NCBI GenBank assembly: GCA_905221105.1
Contig: CAJNBW010000005.1
Location: 1-64,000 of the forward strand
DNA: 64,000 nt
Direction: 5' to 3'
DNA from: a bacterium
GTDB taxonomy: Bacteria > Bacillota > Bacilli > Lactobacillales > Streptococcaceae
Made by a program: the position numbers and the translations under genes. Shown here piece after piece: positions 49,131 through 60,482 of the stretch; within the stretch, counting starts at the first letter, position 1; the number at the start of each line of letters is the position of its first letter. Below the pieces are notes generated by a model. It was not told where the DNA came from, did not search any database, and saw only the letters and a list, made by a program, of their open reading frames with translations.

Positions 49131-49155
49131 AATTTTCACAAAATTCTGTTATAAT
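49131..49155 (+). promoter_or_regulatory. hom-thrB promoter with CodY-like box
   Basis: AATTTTCACAAAATT (49131-49145) differs from the CodY consensus AATTTTCWGAAAATT at one base. It covers the -35 area of the extended -10 TGTTATAAT (49147-49155). CodY bound here would reduce transcription when branched-chain amino acids are plentiful. Confidence 0.72.
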
Positions 49156-49186
49156 GGCTATATTAGAAAATTTCGAGGAGACAAAC

Positions 49187-50473
49187 ATGACAGTTAAAAT
49201 TGCTTTACTAGGATTTGGTACCGTTGCAAGTGGTGTGCCTTTCCTCCTAAAGGAAAATGGAGAAAAAATCAATCAATCAGCACATTCAGAGATTGAAGTT
49301 GCTAAGGTATTGGTCAAAGATGAAGATGAAAAGAATCGCTTGCTTGCAGCAGGGAATGACTTTAACTTTGTAACCAATGTGGATGATATTTTGTCAGACC
49401 AGGACATTACGATCGTAGTGGAATTGATGGGGCGTATCGAACCAGCTAAAACCTTTATCACTCGTGCCTTGGAGGCTGGGAAACACGTTGTTACTGCCAA
49501 TAAGGACCTTTTGGCTGTCCATGGTGCAGAATTGCTAGAAATCGCTAAAGCCAACAATGTAGCACTTTACTACGAAGCAGCAGTAGCGGGAGGTATTCCA
49601 ATTCTTCGCACTCTAGCAAATTCCTTGGCTTCTGATAAAATCACGCGCGTACTTGGTGTGGTTAACGGAACTTCTAACTTCATGATGACCAAGATGGTGG
49701 AAGAAGGCTGGTCTTACGATGATGCTCTTGCGGAAGCACAAAGACTTGGATTTGCAGAAAGTGACCCTACAAATGATGTAGATGGGATTGATGCAGCCTA
49801 CAAGATGGTGATTTTGAGCCAATTTGCCTTTGGCATGAAGGTTGCCTTTGACGATGTAGCCCACAAGGGAATCCGTAACATCACACCAGAAGACGTAGCT
49901 GTAGCGCAAGACCTTGGCTATGTAGTGAAATTGGTTGGTTCTATCGAGGAAACTCCTTCAGGTATTGCTGCAGAAGTAACTCCAACCTTCCTTCCCAAAG
50001 CACACCCACTTGCTAGCGTGAATGGCGTAATGAACGCTGTCTTTGTAGAATCTATCGGTATCGGTGAGTCTATGTACTACGGACCAGGTGCTGGTCAAAA
50101 ACCAACTGCAACAAGTGTTGTGGCGGATATTGTCCGTATTGTTCGTCGCTTGAATGATGGAACCATCGGTAAAGATTTCAACGAATATAGCCGTGACCTG
50201 GTCTTGGCAAATCCAGAAGATGTCAAAGCAAATTACTACTTCTCAATCTTGGCTCCAGATTCAAAAGGTCAGGTCTTGAAATTGGCTGAAATCTTCAACG
50301 TTCAAGATATTTCCTTCAAGCAAATCCTCCAAGATGGAAAAGAAGGTGATAAGGCGCGTGTCGTTATCATCACACATAAGATTAATAAAGCCCAGCTTGA
50401 AAATGTCTCAGCTGAATTGAAGAAAGTTTCAGAATTCGACCTCTTGAATACCTTCAAGGTGCTAGGAGAATAA
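49187..50473 (+). CDS. hom: homoserine dehydrogenase
   Basis: A 428-residue enzyme for threonine/methionine synthesis. [13 protein letters not shown] is the NAD-binding start; [11 protein letters not shown] and [13 protein letters not shown] are substrate-binding; [11 protein letters not shown] and [18 protein letters not shown] are family signatures; the last ~75 residues are an ACT domain. ATG 49187 follows CGAGGAG. The frame from 49154 starts inside the -10 region and is rejected. Confidence 0.96.
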   Translation: MTVKIALLGFGTVASGVPFLLKENGEKINQSAHSEIEVAKVLVKDEDEKNRLLAAGNDFNFVTNVDDILSDQDITIVVELMGRIEPAKTFITRALEAGKHVVTANKDLLAVHGAELLEIAKANNVALYYEAAVAGGIPILRTLANSLASDKITRVLGVVNGTSNFMMTKMVEEGWSYDDALAEAQRLGFAESDPTNDVDGIDAAYKMVILSQFAFGMKVAFDDVAHKGIRNITPEDVAVAQDLGYVVKLVGSIEETPSGIAAEVTPTFLPKAHPLASVNGVMNAVFVESIGIGESMYYGPGAGQKPTATSVVADIVRIVRRLNDGTIGKDFNEYSRDLVLANPEDVKANYYFSILAPDSKGQVLKLAEIFNVQDISFKQILQDGKEGDKARVVIITHKINKAQLENVSAELKKVSEFDLLNTFKVLGE

Positions 50474-50474
50474 G

Positions 50475-51344
50475 ATGAAAATTATTGTACCTGCAACCAG
50501 TGCCAATATTGGGCCAGGTTTTGACTCGGTCGGTGTAGCTGTAACCAAGTATCTTCAAATTGAGGTCTGCGAAGAACGAGATGAGTGGCTGATTGAACAC
50601 CAGATTGGCAAATGGATTCCTCATGATGAGCGTAATCTCTTGCTTAAAATTGCCCTGCAAATTTTACCAGACTTACAACCAAGACGTTTGAAAATGACCA
50701 GTGATGTTCCCTTGGCGCGTGGTCTGGGTTCTTCTAGCTCGGTTATCGTTGCTGGGATTGAACTAGCTAACCAATTGGGTCAGCTTAACTTGTCTGACAA
50801 TGAAAAATTGCAGTTGGCGACCAAGATTGAAGGACATCCTGATAATGTGGCTCCAGCCATTTATGGTAATCTCGTTATTGCAAGCTCTGTTGATGGACAA
50901 GTTTCTGCTATCGTGGCTGACTTCCCAGAGTGTGATTTCCTAGCTTACATTCCAAACTATGAATTGCGTACTCGAGATAGCCGTGGTGTCTTGCCTAAGA
51001 AATTGTCTTACAAGGAAGCTGTCGCCGCTAGTTCTATCGCCAATGTGGCGGTTGCAGCCTTATTGGCAGGAGACATGGTGACTGCTGGTCAAGCGATTGA
51101 GGGAGACCTCTTCCACGAACGCTATCGTCAGGACTTGGTGAGAGAATTTGCGACGATTAAGCAAGTGGCCAAAGAAAATGGTGCCTATGCAACCTACCTC
51201 TCTGGTGCTGGGCCGACAGTTATGGTTTTGGCTTCTCATGACAAGATGCCGGCGATTAAGGCAGAATTGGAAAAGCAACCCTTCAAAGGAAAACTTCATG
51301 ACTTGAAGGTTGATACCCAAGGTGTCCGTGTCGAAGCAAAATAA
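50475..51344 (+). CDS. thrB: homoserine kinase
   Basis: A 289-residue GHMP kinase. It starts [18 protein letters not shown], has the ATP-binding [16 protein letters not shown] and the C-terminal [12 protein letters not shown]. It phosphorylates homoserine for threonine synthesis. It begins one base after the hom stop codon. thrC is not in the window. Confidence 0.97.
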   Translation: MKIIVPATSANIGPGFDSVGVAVTKYLQIEVCEERDEWLIEHQIGKWIPHDERNLLLKIALQILPDLQPRRLKMTSDVPLARGLGSSSSVIVAGIELANQLGQLNLSDNEKLQLATKIEGHPDNVAPAIYGNLVIASSVDGQVSAIVADFPECDFLAYIPNYELRTRDSRGVLPKKLSYKEAVAASSIANVAVAALLAGDMVTAGQAIEGDLFHERYRQDLVREFATIKQVAKENGAYATYLSGAGPTVMVLASHDKMPAIKAELEKQPFKGKLHDLKVDTQGVRVEAK

Positions 51345-51354
51345 AGAATAGAAG

Positions 51355-51400
51355 ATAGGATGGGGAAACTCTCGACCAGAGAGCTTCCTATCCTTTTTTT
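51355..51400 (+). terminator. hom-thrB terminator
   Basis: Imperfect hairpin with GATAGGAT...ATCC arms and inner CTCTC-GACCA-GAGAG, followed by seven T. Confidence 0.7.
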
Positions 51401-51413
51401 GAAAAGAAGTTTG

Positions 51414-51595
51414 TACTCAATGAAAATCAAAGAGCAAACTAGTAGGCTAGCCGCAGGTTGCTCAAAGCACTGCTTTGAGGTTGTAGATAAGACTGACGAA
51501 GTCAGCTCAAAACAGCGTTTTGAGGTTGTGGATAGAAAACCATACCTACGGTAAGGCGACGCTGACGTGGTTTGAAGAGATTTTCGAAGAGTATT
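51414..51595 (-). repeat. BOX element with boxB modules
   Basis: A ~182-bp BOX, longer than the other two. boxC end TACTCAATGAAAATCAAAG on the left, boxA end GATTTTCGAAGAGTATT on the right. In between are two related units around GCTCAAAGCACTGCTTTGAGG and GCTCAAAACAGCGTTTTGAGG with GACTGACGAAGTCAG, matching boxB copies. The short open frame here is an artefact of the repeat. Confidence 0.93.
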
Positions 51596-51625
51596 AGTTA
51601 AAAACTTGATAAAGGAGAAATAAAG

Positions 51626-52564
51626 ATGGCAGAAATTTATCTAGCAGGCGGTTGTTTTTGGGGCTTAGAGGAGTATTTTTCACGTATTTCTGGAGTGCTA
51701 GCAACCAGTGTTGGCTACGCTAATGGGCAAGTCGAAACGACCAATTACCAGTTGCTCAAAGAAACAGACCATGCAGAAACGGTTCAAGTGATTTACGATG
51801 AGAAGGCAGTGTCACTTAGAGAGATTTTACTTTATTATTTCCGTGTTATTGATCCTCTATCCATCAATCAACAAGGGAATGACCGTGGTCGCCAATATCG
51901 AACTGGGATCTATTATCAGGATGAATCAGACCTACCTGCTATCTACACAGTGGTGCAGGAGCAGGAGCGCATGCTTGGGCGAAAGATTGCAGTAGAGGTG
52001 GAGAAACTACGTCATTACATTCTGGCTGAAGACTACCATCAAGACTATCTTAAGAAGAATCCTTCAGGTTACTGTCATATCGATGTGACCGATGCTGATA
52101 AGCCATTGATTGATGCCTCTAACTATGAAAAGCCTAGTCAAGAGGTGTTGAAGGAAAGCTTAACTGAAGAGTCCTATCGTGTCACTCAAGAAGCTGCTAC
52201 AGAGGCTCCGTTTAGTAATGCTTATGACCAAACTTTTGAAGAGGGCATTTATGTAGACATCACGACGGGTGAGCCACTCTTTTTTGCCAAGGATAAGTTT
52301 GCCTCAGGATGTGGTTGGCCAAGTTTTAGCCGTCCGATTTCCAAAGAGTTGATTCATTATTACAAAGACATGAGCCATGGAATGGAGCGAATCGAGGTTC
52401 GTTCTCGGTCAGGAAATGCTCACTTGGGTCATGTTTTCACAGATGGACCTCGGGAGTTAGGTGGCCTCCGTTACTGTATCAATTCGGCTTCCTTGCGTTT
52501 TGTGGCCAAGGATGAGATGGAAGAGGAAGGATATGGCTATCTACTACCTTACTTAAACAAATAA
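51626..52564 (+). CDS. msrAB: peptide methionine sulfoxide reductase MsrA-MsrB fusion
   Basis: A 312-residue bifunctional repair enzyme. The N-terminal MsrA domain has [12 protein letters not shown] with catalytic Cys 10. The MsrB domain (from ~170) has [10 protein letters not shown] and [16 protein letters not shown], with the catalytic Cys in [12 protein letters not shown]. It reduces both S and R methionine sulfoxide. No signal peptide, so cytoplasmic. Ribosome site AAAGGAGAAA. Preceded by a BOX element. Confidence 0.96.
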   Translation: MAEIYLAGGCFWGLEEYFSRISGVLATSVGYANGQVETTNYQLLKETDHAETVQVIYDEKAVSLREILLYYFRVIDPLSINQQGNDRGRQYRTGIYYQDESDLPAIYTVVQEQERMLGRKIAVEVEKLRHYILAEDYHQDYLKKNPSGYCHIDVTDADKPLIDASNYEKPSQEVLKESLTEESYRVTQEAATEAPFSNAYDQTFEEGIYVDITTGEPLFFAKDKFASGCGWPSFSRPISKELIHYYKDMSHGMERIEVRSRSGNAHLGHVFTDGPRELGGLRYCINSASLRFVAKDEMEEEGYGYLLPYLNK

Positions 52565-52569
52565 ATCAG

Positions 52570-52595
52570 AGAGGGTGGGTGCTTCCCACTTTCTT
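52570..52595 (+). terminator. possible msrAB terminator
   Basis: GAGGGTGGG and CCCACTTTC form a stem with G-U pairs around TGCTT; the T-run is poor, so termination may be partial. Confidence 0.45.
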
Positions 52596-52624
52596 CATTT
52601 CCAGAATACGAATAGAAGGGATCT

Positions 52625-54349
52625 ATGAAACACCTATTATCTTACTTTAAACCCTACATCAAGGAATCCATTTTAGCCCCCTTGTTCAAACTACTAGAAG
52701 CTGTGTTTGAGCTCTTAGTTCCTATGGTGATTGCTGGGATTGTTGACCAATCCTTGCTCCAGAAAAATCAAGGACACCTCTGGATGCAGATTGGCCTACT
52801 CTTTATCTTTGCAGTGATTGGCGTTGTAGTGGCCTTGATAGCCCAGTTCTACTCAGCTAAGGCTGCGGTTGGATTTGCCAAAGGACTGACAGATGATCTC
52901 TATCGTCATATTCTTTCCTTGCCTAAGGACAGCAGAGACCGTCTGACAACTTCTAGTTTGGTTACTCGCTTGACTTCGGATACCTACCAGATTCAGACTG
53001 GTATCAATCAATTCCTGCGTCTCTTTTTGCGAGCGCCCATTATCGTTTTTGGTGCCATTTTTATGGCCTATCGTATCTCAGCTGAGTTGACTCTCTGGTT
53101 CTTGGTCATGGTTGTCATTTTGACTATCGTCATTGTAGGGCTATCTCGACTGGTCAATCCTCTCTACAGTAGTCTTAGAAAGAAAACGGACCAACTGGTT
53201 CAGGAAACACGCCAGCAATTACAAGGGATGCGGGTTATTCGTGCTTTTGGGCAAGAAAAACGAGAGTTACAAATTTTTCAAACCCTTAACCAAGTCTATG
53301 CTAGATTACAAGAAAAGACAGGTTTCTGGTCTAGTTTATTAACACCTCTGACCTATCTGATTGTCAATGGAACTCTCCTTGTTATTATCTGGCAGGGATA
53401 TGTTTCTATTCAAGGAGGCTTGCTCAGTCAAGGTGCTCTCATTGCCCTTATCAACTATCTCCTACAGATTTTGGTGGAATTGGTCAAGCTAGCCATGCTG
53501 ATCAATTCTCTCAACCAGTCCTACATCTCAGCTAAGCGAATCGAGGAAGTCTTTGCTGAGGCTCCAGAAGATATCTATTCAGAATTAGAACAAAAGCAAG
53601 CTACCAGTGATCAGGTTTTACAAGTCCAAGAAATGATATTTACCTATCCAGATGCGTCCCAGCCTTCTCTAAGAGATATTTCCTTCGATATGAAGCAAGG
53701 GCAAATCCTTGGTATCATTGGGGGAACGGGTTCTGGTAAATCAAGCTTGGTGCAAGTTTTACTTGGACTTTATCCAGTAGACAAGGGGAGCATTGACCCT
53801 TATCGAGATGGATCTAGTCCTCGTAATTTAGAGGAGTGGCGGTCTTGGATTGCCTATGTGCCCCAAACAGTCGAACTCTTTAAGGGAAGCATTCGTTCTA
53901 ACTTGACTCTAGGTTTACATCGAGAAGTAAGAGACCAAGAACTTTGGCAGGCCTTAGAAATTGCGCAAGCAAAGGATTTTGTCAGTGATAAGGAAGGACT
54001 CTTGGATGCCACTGTTGAGGCAGGAGGTCGAAATTTTTCAGGTGGACAAAAACAAAGGCTGTCTATCGCACGTGCAGTCTTGCGCCAAGCTCCGTTTCTC
54101 ATCCTAGATGATGCTACCTCGGCACTGGACACTATTACTGAGTCTAAGCTCTTGAAAGCTATCCGAGAAAATCTGCCAAATACAAGTTTAATCTTGATCT
54201 CTCAACGAACCTCGACTTTACAGATGGCTGACAAGATTCTCCTCTTGGAAAAAGGTGAGCTCCTAGCTACCGGCAAGCACGAGGACTTGATGAAATCCAG
54301 TCAAGTCTATCGCGAAATCAATGCATCCCAACATGGAAAGGAGGACTAG
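52625..54349 (+). CDS. ABC exporter half-transporter (subunit with degenerate ATP site)
   Basis: A 574-residue exporter with an N-terminal six-helix domain and C-terminal ATPase. Walker A is GGTGSGKSS and signature FSGGQKQRL. Two catalytic residues deviate: Walker B ends ILDDATS (Asp for Glu) and the H-loop reads LISQRTS (Gln for His). This is the pattern of the degenerate subunit in heterodimeric exporters such as LmrCD and BmrCD. It pairs with the next gene, one base away. Substrate unknown; drug or lipid export is possible. Confidence 0.92.
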   Translation: MKHLLSYFKPYIKESILAPLFKLLEAVFELLVPMVIAGIVDQSLLQKNQGHLWMQIGLLFIFAVIGVVVALIAQFYSAKAAVGFAKGLTDDLYRHILSLPKDSRDRLTTSSLVTRLTSDTYQIQTGINQFLRLFLRAPIIVFGAIFMAYRISAELTLWFLVMVVILTIVIVGLSRLVNPLYSSLRKKTDQLVQETRQQLQGMRVIRAFGQEKRELQIFQTLNQVYARLQEKTGFWSSLLTPLTYLIVNGTLLVIIWQGYVSIQGGLLSQGALIALINYLLQILVELVKLAMLINSLNQSYISAKRIEEVFAEAPEDIYSELEQKQATSDQVLQVQEMIFTYPDASQPSLRDISFDMKQGQILGIIGGTGSGKSSLVQVLLGLYPVDKGSIDPYRDGSSPRNLEEWRSWIAYVPQTVELFKGSIRSNLTLGLHREVRDQELWQALEIAQAKDFVSDKEGLLDATVEAGGRNFSGGQKQRLSIARAVLRQAPFLILDDATSALDTITESKLLKAIRENLPNTSLILISQRTSTLQMADKILLLEKGELLATGKHEDLMKSSQVYREINASQHGKED

Positions 54350-54350
54350 C

Positions 54351-56102
54351 ATGAGACGACAAACTGCAAATCAAACACTCACACGTTTGGCTAAAGATTT
54401 AGCAAGCCATCCCTTCCTCCTTTTCCTAGCCTTTCTAGGAACTATTGCCCAAGTTGGCTTATCAATCTATCTGCCTATTTTGATTGGGCAGGTCATCGAC
54501 CAAGTCCTAGTGACTGGCTCTTCACCAGTTTTTTGGCAGATTTTCATTCAAATGGTATTGGTGGTCATAGGAAATACACTAGTTCAATGGACCAATCCTC
54601 TCCTCTATAATCACCTAATCTTCTCTTATACCAGAGACTTACGAGAGCGAATCATCTATAAGCTCCATCGTTTACCGATTGCCTTTGTGGATCGGCAAGG
54701 CAGTGGGGAGATGGTTAGTCGTGTAACCACGGACATTGAACAGTTAGCAGCTGGTTTGACCATGATTTTTAACCAATTTTTCATTGGCATCTTGATGATT
54801 TTGGTTAGTATTCTAGCCATGCTGCAAATTCACCTCCTCATGACCCTCTTGGTCTTGCTGTTGACGCCACTGTCTATGGTGATTTCACGCTTTATTGCCA
54901 AACGCTCTTATCATCTCTTCCAGAAGCAAACAGAGACCAGGGGGATTCAGACTCAGTTGATTGAAGAATCTCTTAGCCAGCAAACCATTATCCAGTCATT
55001 TAATGCTCAGGCAGAATTTATCCAAAGGCTGCGTGAGGCTAATGACAACTATGCAGGTTATTCGCAGTCAGCTATCTTTTATTCTTCAACGGTTAATCCT
55101 TCGACTCGCTTTGTCAATGCGCTCATTTATGCGCTTTTAGCTGGAGTGGGTGCTTATCGTATCATGATGGGTTCCACCTTGACCATTGGGCGTTTAGTGA
55201 CTTTTTTGAACTATGTTCAGCAGTATACCAAGCCATTTAATGATATTTCTTCTGTTTTAGCCGAGTTGCAAAGTGCTCTCGCTTGCGCAGAGCGTGTTTA
55301 TAGAGTCTTAGAGAGTCCTGAAGTGGCTGAAACAGGTAAGGAAGTCTTGACGACCAGTGACCAAGTTAAGGGAGCTATTTCCTTTAAACATGTCTCTTTT
55401 GGCTACCATCCTGAAAAGATTTTGATTAAGGATTTATCTATTGATATTCCAGCTGGTAGCAAGGTGGCCATCGTTGGTCCGACAGGTGCTGGAAAATCAA
55501 CTCTTATCAATCTTCTCATGCGTTTTTATCCCATTATCTCGGGAGATATCTTGCTGGATGGGAAATCCATTTATGATTATAGTCGTGCCTCTTTACGCCA
55601 GCAGTTTGGCATGGTGCTCCAAGAAACCTGGCTCAAGCAAGGAACTATTCATGATAATATTGCCTTTGGGAATCCTGATGCCAGTTGGGAGCAAGTGATT
55701 GCTGCTGCCAAAGCAGCCAATGCAGACTTTTTCATCCAACAGTTGCCACAGGGATACGATACCAAGTTGGAAAATGCTGGAGAATCACTATCTGTCGGTC
55801 AAGCCCAGCTCTTGACAATCGCCCGAGTCTTTCTAGCTATCCCTAAGATTCTTATCTTAGACGAGGCGACTTCCTCCATCGATACACGGACAGAGGTGCT
55901 AGTACAGGATGCCTTTGCTAAACTCATGAAGGGGCGCACAAGTTTTATCATTGCCCACCGCTTGTCAACTATTCAGGATGCGGATTTGATTCTTGTCTTG
56001 GTGGATGGCGACATTGTTGAGTATGGCAATCATCAGGACCTCATGACTAGAAAGGGCAAGTATTACCAAATGCAGCAAGCTGCAGCCTTTAGCTCTGAAT
56101 AA
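54351..56102 (+). CDS. ABC exporter half-transporter (catalytic subunit)
   Basis: A 583-residue partner with standard Walker A GPTGAGKST, Walker B ILDEATSSID with Glu, and H-loop IIAHRLST. Its signature reads LSVGQAQ where LSGGQ is usual. In a head-to-tail dimer this altered signature faces the degenerate Walker site of the previous protein, leaving one working site. ATG 54351 follows AAAGGAGG; the frame from 54321 overlaps the upstream gene. Ends at a terminator. Confidence 0.93.
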   Translation: MRRQTANQTLTRLAKDLASHPFLLFLAFLGTIAQVGLSIYLPILIGQVIDQVLVTGSSPVFWQIFIQMVLVVIGNTLVQWTNPLLYNHLIFSYTRDLRERIIYKLHRLPIAFVDRQGSGEMVSRVTTDIEQLAAGLTMIFNQFFIGILMILVSILAMLQIHLLMTLLVLLLTPLSMVISRFIAKRSYHLFQKQTETRGIQTQLIEESLSQQTIIQSFNAQAEFIQRLREANDNYAGYSQSAIFYSSTVNPSTRFVNALIYALLAGVGAYRIMMGSTLTIGRLVTFLNYVQQYTKPFNDISSVLAELQSALACAERVYRVLESPEVAETGKEVLTTSDQVKGAISFKHVSFGYHPEKILIKDLSIDIPAGSKVAIVGPTGAGKSTLINLLMRFYPIISGDILLDGKSIYDYSRASLRQQFGMVLQETWLKQGTIHDNIAFGNPDASWEQVIAAAKAANADFFIQQLPQGYDTKLENAGESLSVGQAQLLTIARVFLAIPKILILDEATSSIDTRTEVLVQDAFAKLMKGRTSFIIAHRLSTIQDADLILVLVDGDIVEYGNHQDLMTRKGKYYQMQQAAAFSSE

Positions 56103-56130
56103 GCCATTCTAATTTCGAACTCTTATAGAT

Positions 56131-56159
56131 AAAAAAGTTGCCTTCGGGTGACTTTTTTG
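56131..56159 (+). terminator. terminator of the ABC exporter pair
   Basis: AAAAAAGTTGCC, loop TTCG, GGTGACTTTTTT: strong stem with one G-U pair. Confidence 0.88.
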
Positions 56160-56216
56160 TTACAATAGCTAGAAAAATTATTCACTGTAAATTGTCTTAT
56201 AGGAAAGGAGCCTAGA

Positions 56217-57476
56217 ATGAAAGTCTATCAGCATGTAAATATCGTGACTTGTGACCAAGATTTCCATGTTTATTTGGATGGTGTCTTAGCCGTTAAGGAT
56301 TCTCAAATTGTCTATGTCGGTCAAGAGAAGTCAGAGATTTTAGAGCAAGCTGAGCAGATTATAGACTATCAGGGAGCCTGGATTATGCCTGGATTGGTCA
56401 ATTGCCATACCCATTCTGCTATGACAGGTTTGCGAGGAATTCGGGACGACAGCAACCTCCATGAATGACTCAATGACTATATCTGGCCTGCAGAAGCTGG
56501 GTTTACACCAGACATGACTACCAATGCGGTCAAAGCAGCGCTGACAGAAATGCTCCAGTCAGGAACAACAACCTTTAACGATATGTATAATCCCAATGGA
56601 GTGGAGATTGAGCAGATTTATCAGGCAGTCAAGGCTTCCAAGATGCGTTGTTATTTCTCACCGACCCTCTTTTCTTCAGATACAGAAACAACTGATGAGA
56701 CTATAAGCAGAACACGAGCAATCATCGAGGAAATCTTAGGATATGAAAATCCAAATTTCAAGGTTATGGTAGCCCCACATTCTCCCTACAGCTGTAGTAG
56801 AGGCTTGCTGGAAGAGAGCTTAGATGTGGCAAAAGAGCTGAATATTCCCATCCATATCCATGTGGCGGAGACCAAGGAGGAATCAGGAATTATCCTGAAA
56901 CGATACGGCAAACGGCCCCTAGCCTTTCTAGAAGAACTGGGTTACTTAGATCATCCGTCTGTCTTTGCTCATGGGGTAGAATTAAATGAGCGAGAAATTG
57001 AACGCCTGGCAACTTCTCAAGTGGCTATCGCCCACAATCCTATCAGTAACCTCAAATTGGCATCAGGGATTGCTCCAATTATCCAGCTCCAAAAAGCAGG
57101 AATAGCAGTAGGAATTGCGACGGACTCGGTTGCTTCCAATAACAACCTAGATATGTTTGAGGAAGGAAGAACTGCAGCCCTTCTTCAGAAGATGAAAAGT
57201 GGAGATGCCAGACAATTTCCTATCGAAACTGCTCTCAAGGCACTGACAATCGAAGGTGCTAAGGCCCTAGGAATGGAAAATCAGATAGGAAGCTTAGAAG
57301 TCGGCAAGCAAGCAGATTTTCTCGTTATTCAACCACAAGGGAAAATTCATCTCCAACCTCAGCAAAATATGCTGTCCCACCTCGTTTATGCGGTTAAATC
57401 CAGTGATGTTGATGATGTTTATATCGCTGGAGAACAGGTTGTTAAGCAAGGTCAAGTTTTGACAGTAGAACTTTAA
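56217..57476 (+). pseudogene. TrzA/MtaD-type amidohydrolase broken by an in-frame TGA
   Basis: A ~420-codon gene read in one frame, interrupted by TGA at 56466-56468 (codon 84): ...SNLHE-stop-LNDYIWPAEAG. The family normally has Trp here (HEWL), so one G-to-A change of TGG explains it. The product would be a deaminase of the 5-methylthioadenosine/S-adenosylhomocysteine or chlorohydrolase group. The first half has the metal site NCHTHSAMTGLRG; the second half has IHIHVAE, FAHGVEL and ATDSVASNNN. A restart at ATG 56514 would lack the first HxH metal site and so should be inactive. Sequencing error or rare readthrough cannot be excluded. Confidence 0.88.
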
Positions 57477-57518
57477 AAGAAAAATAACGAAAAATTTTAA
57501 AAAAAGTTTGCAAAAATC

Positions 57519-57547
57519 TTGCATTCTTTTTTTAACTATGCTATACT
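57519..57547 (+). promoter_or_regulatory. rplJ-rplL promoter
   Basis: TTGCAT (57519-57524), 17-base spacer, TATACT (57542-57547). Confidence 0.82.
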
Positions 57548-57566
57548 TATATACGGTTTGAAAAAA

Positions 57567-57712
57567 CTGCCTAAGACAGTAGGGGAGCTTGACTCATAAA
57601 TATCCTACCGAGGACAAAACGTATCATGTAAAAAGAAGCGTATTGTACTTTCGTGTCTAGGTTTGGGCGCGTTTTTCTTTTGGAAAAATTCCCCAAGCAA
57701 AATAATTACGGA
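57567..57712 (+). promoter_or_regulatory. L10 leader (ribosomal protein autoregulation)
   Basis: The 5' UTR of rplJ carries the conserved AAGACAGTAGGGGAGC and TATCCTACCGAGGAC segments of the L10 leader, where the L10(L12) complex binds. A GGGCGCG segment followed by TTTTTC at 57666-57676 suggests an attenuator downstream. It accounts for most of the 249-base gap before rplJ. Confidence 0.85.
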
Positions 57713-57725
57713 GGTGAACACACTA

Positions 57726-58226
57726 ATGAGTGAAGCAATTATTGCTAAAAAAGCGGAACTAGTTGACGTAGTAGCTGAAAAAATGAAAGCTGCTGCATCT
57801 ATCGTCGTTGTTGACGCTCGTGGTTTGACAGTTGAGCAAGATACAGTTCTTCGTCGTGAGCTTCGTGGAAGCGAAGTTGAGTATAAAGTTATTAAAAACT
57901 CAATCTTGCGTCGTGCAGCTGAAAAAGCTGGTCTTGAAGAACTTGCATCAGTATTTGTTGGACCATCTGCAGTAGCATTTTCTAACGAAGATGTTATCGC
58001 ACCAGCGAAAATCTTGAACGATTTTGCTAAAGACGCTGAAGCACTTGAAATCAAAGGTGGTGCAATCGAAGGCGCTGTCGCATCTAAAGAAGAGATTCTT
58101 GCACTTGCAACTCTTCCAAACCGCGAAGGACTTCTTTCTATGCTCCTTTCTGTACTTCAAGCGCCAGTGCGCAACGTTGCTCTTGCAGTCAAAGCGGTTG
58201 CAGACAACAAAGAAGACGCAGCTTAA
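57726..58226 (+). CDS. rplJ: 50S ribosomal protein L10
   Basis: A 166-residue protein, base of the L7/L12 stalk. [38 protein letters not shown] and [15 protein letters not shown] are typical. ATG 57726 follows GGAGGTG; the longer frame to 57663 reads the leader. It should control its own synthesis through the upstream leader. Confidence 0.98.
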   Translation: MSEAIIAKKAELVDVVAEKMKAAASIVVVDARGLTVEQDTVLRRELRGSEVEYKVIKNSILRRAAEKAGLEELASVFVGPSAVAFSNEDVIAPAKILNDFAKDAEALEIKGGAIEGAVASKEEILALATLPNREGLLSMLLSVLQAPVRNVALAVKAVADNKEDAA

Positions 58227-58300
58227 TCTTAAGCTACGCAGCGTAGCCTAGCTACAAAAAAAATATTATAAATTTAAAAACTTATTTGGAGGAAATAACA

Positions 58301-58669
58301 ATGGCATTGAACATTGAAAACATTATTGCTGAAATTAAAGAAGCTTCAATCCTTGAATTGAACGACCTTGTAAAAGCTATCGAAGAAGAATTTGGTGTAA
58401 CTGCAGCTGCTCCTGTAGCTGTTGCTGCAGCTGGTGCTGCTGACGCTGGTGCTGCTAAAGATTCATTCGACGTTGAATTGACATCTGCAGGCGACAAAAA
58501 AGTTGGCGTTATCAAAGTTGTACGTGAAATCACTGGTCTTGGTCTTAAAGAAGCTAAAGAACTTGTTGACGGTGCACCAGCACTTGTTAAAGAAGGCGTT
58601 GCAACTGCAGAAGCTGAAGAAATCAAAGCTAAATTGGAAGAAGCTGGAGCTTCAGTTACTCTTAAATAA
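58301..58669 (+). CDS. rplL: 50S ribosomal protein L7/L12
   Basis: A 122-residue protein. The N-terminal dimerisation domain ([20 protein letters not shown]), the Ala-rich hinge ([17 protein letters not shown]) and the C-terminal factor-binding domain ([20 protein letters not shown]) are all present. ATG 58301 follows TTGGAGGAAA. Confidence 0.98.
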   Translation: MALNIENIIAEIKEASILELNDLVKAIEEEFGVTAAAPVAVAAAGAADAGAAKDSFDVELTSAGDKKVGVIKVVREITGLGLKEAKELVDGAPALVKEGVATAEAEEIKAKLEEAGASVTLK

Positions 58670-58765
58670 GAGGCATATACCAATTAGAATTCGGAATACT
58701 ATAGTATCAGCCTTTTAGAATCGTGAACACATTTTAGAAACTGATAAATTTATTTAGTTTCCTAC

Positions 58766-58808
58766 CAAAAACCCTACCAAAAATTAATTTGGCAGGGTTT
58801 TTCTTTTT
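58766..58808 (+). terminator. rplJ-rplL terminator
   Basis: AAAAACCCTACCAAA and TTTGGCAGGGTTTTT around ATTAA, followed by CTTTTT. Confidence 0.85.
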
Positions 58809-58865
58809 ATGTACCAGGGGGCAAAAAAAGGAATAAATAACTATACAAATTTTTTAACTCAATCT

Positions 58866-58897
58866 AAAAATCCCCAATCGGAGTGATTGAGGATTAA
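58866..58897 (-). terminator. gdhA terminator
   Basis: On the minus strand AATCCTCAATC, loop ACTCC, GATTGGGGATT and TTT: good stem with a G-U pair, 12 bases past the gdhA stop. Confidence 0.82.
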
Positions 58898-58908
58898 GCA
58901 AATGAATC

Positions 58909-60348
<1,440 letters not shown>

Positions 60349-60439
60349 CTATCAATTTAGTTTTGAGGCTTTTTTAAAATAGATAAAAATACGAACGTTT
60401 TCTTGGAAATATCTTTCTAAAAGAGAAAATCTGAAAGTA

Positions 60440-60448
60440 TGGTATAAT
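60440..60448 (+). promoter_or_regulatory. extended -10 promoter of pyrD
   Basis: TGGTATAAT, 34 bases ahead of the pyrD ATG, no -35. Confidence 0.75.
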
Positions 60449-60482
60449 ATTAGCAATAAAAGGAATCTGGAGGATCAGAATC

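Noticed and set aside
51360..51554. 64-codon open frame between thrB and msrAB
   Set aside because: It lies mostly in a BOX repeat and has no family match or conserved start; it is a by-product of the repeat.
51414..51595. CRISPR-like repeat array
   Set aside because: The repeated units are few, diverged and contiguous without regular spacers; they match BOX modules. No cas genes are present.
56466..56468. TGA as a selenocysteine or programmed readthrough codon in the amidohydrolase
   Set aside because: No SECIS-like structure or selenocysteine context is seen, and the position normally holds Trp. A simple nonsense change is more likely.
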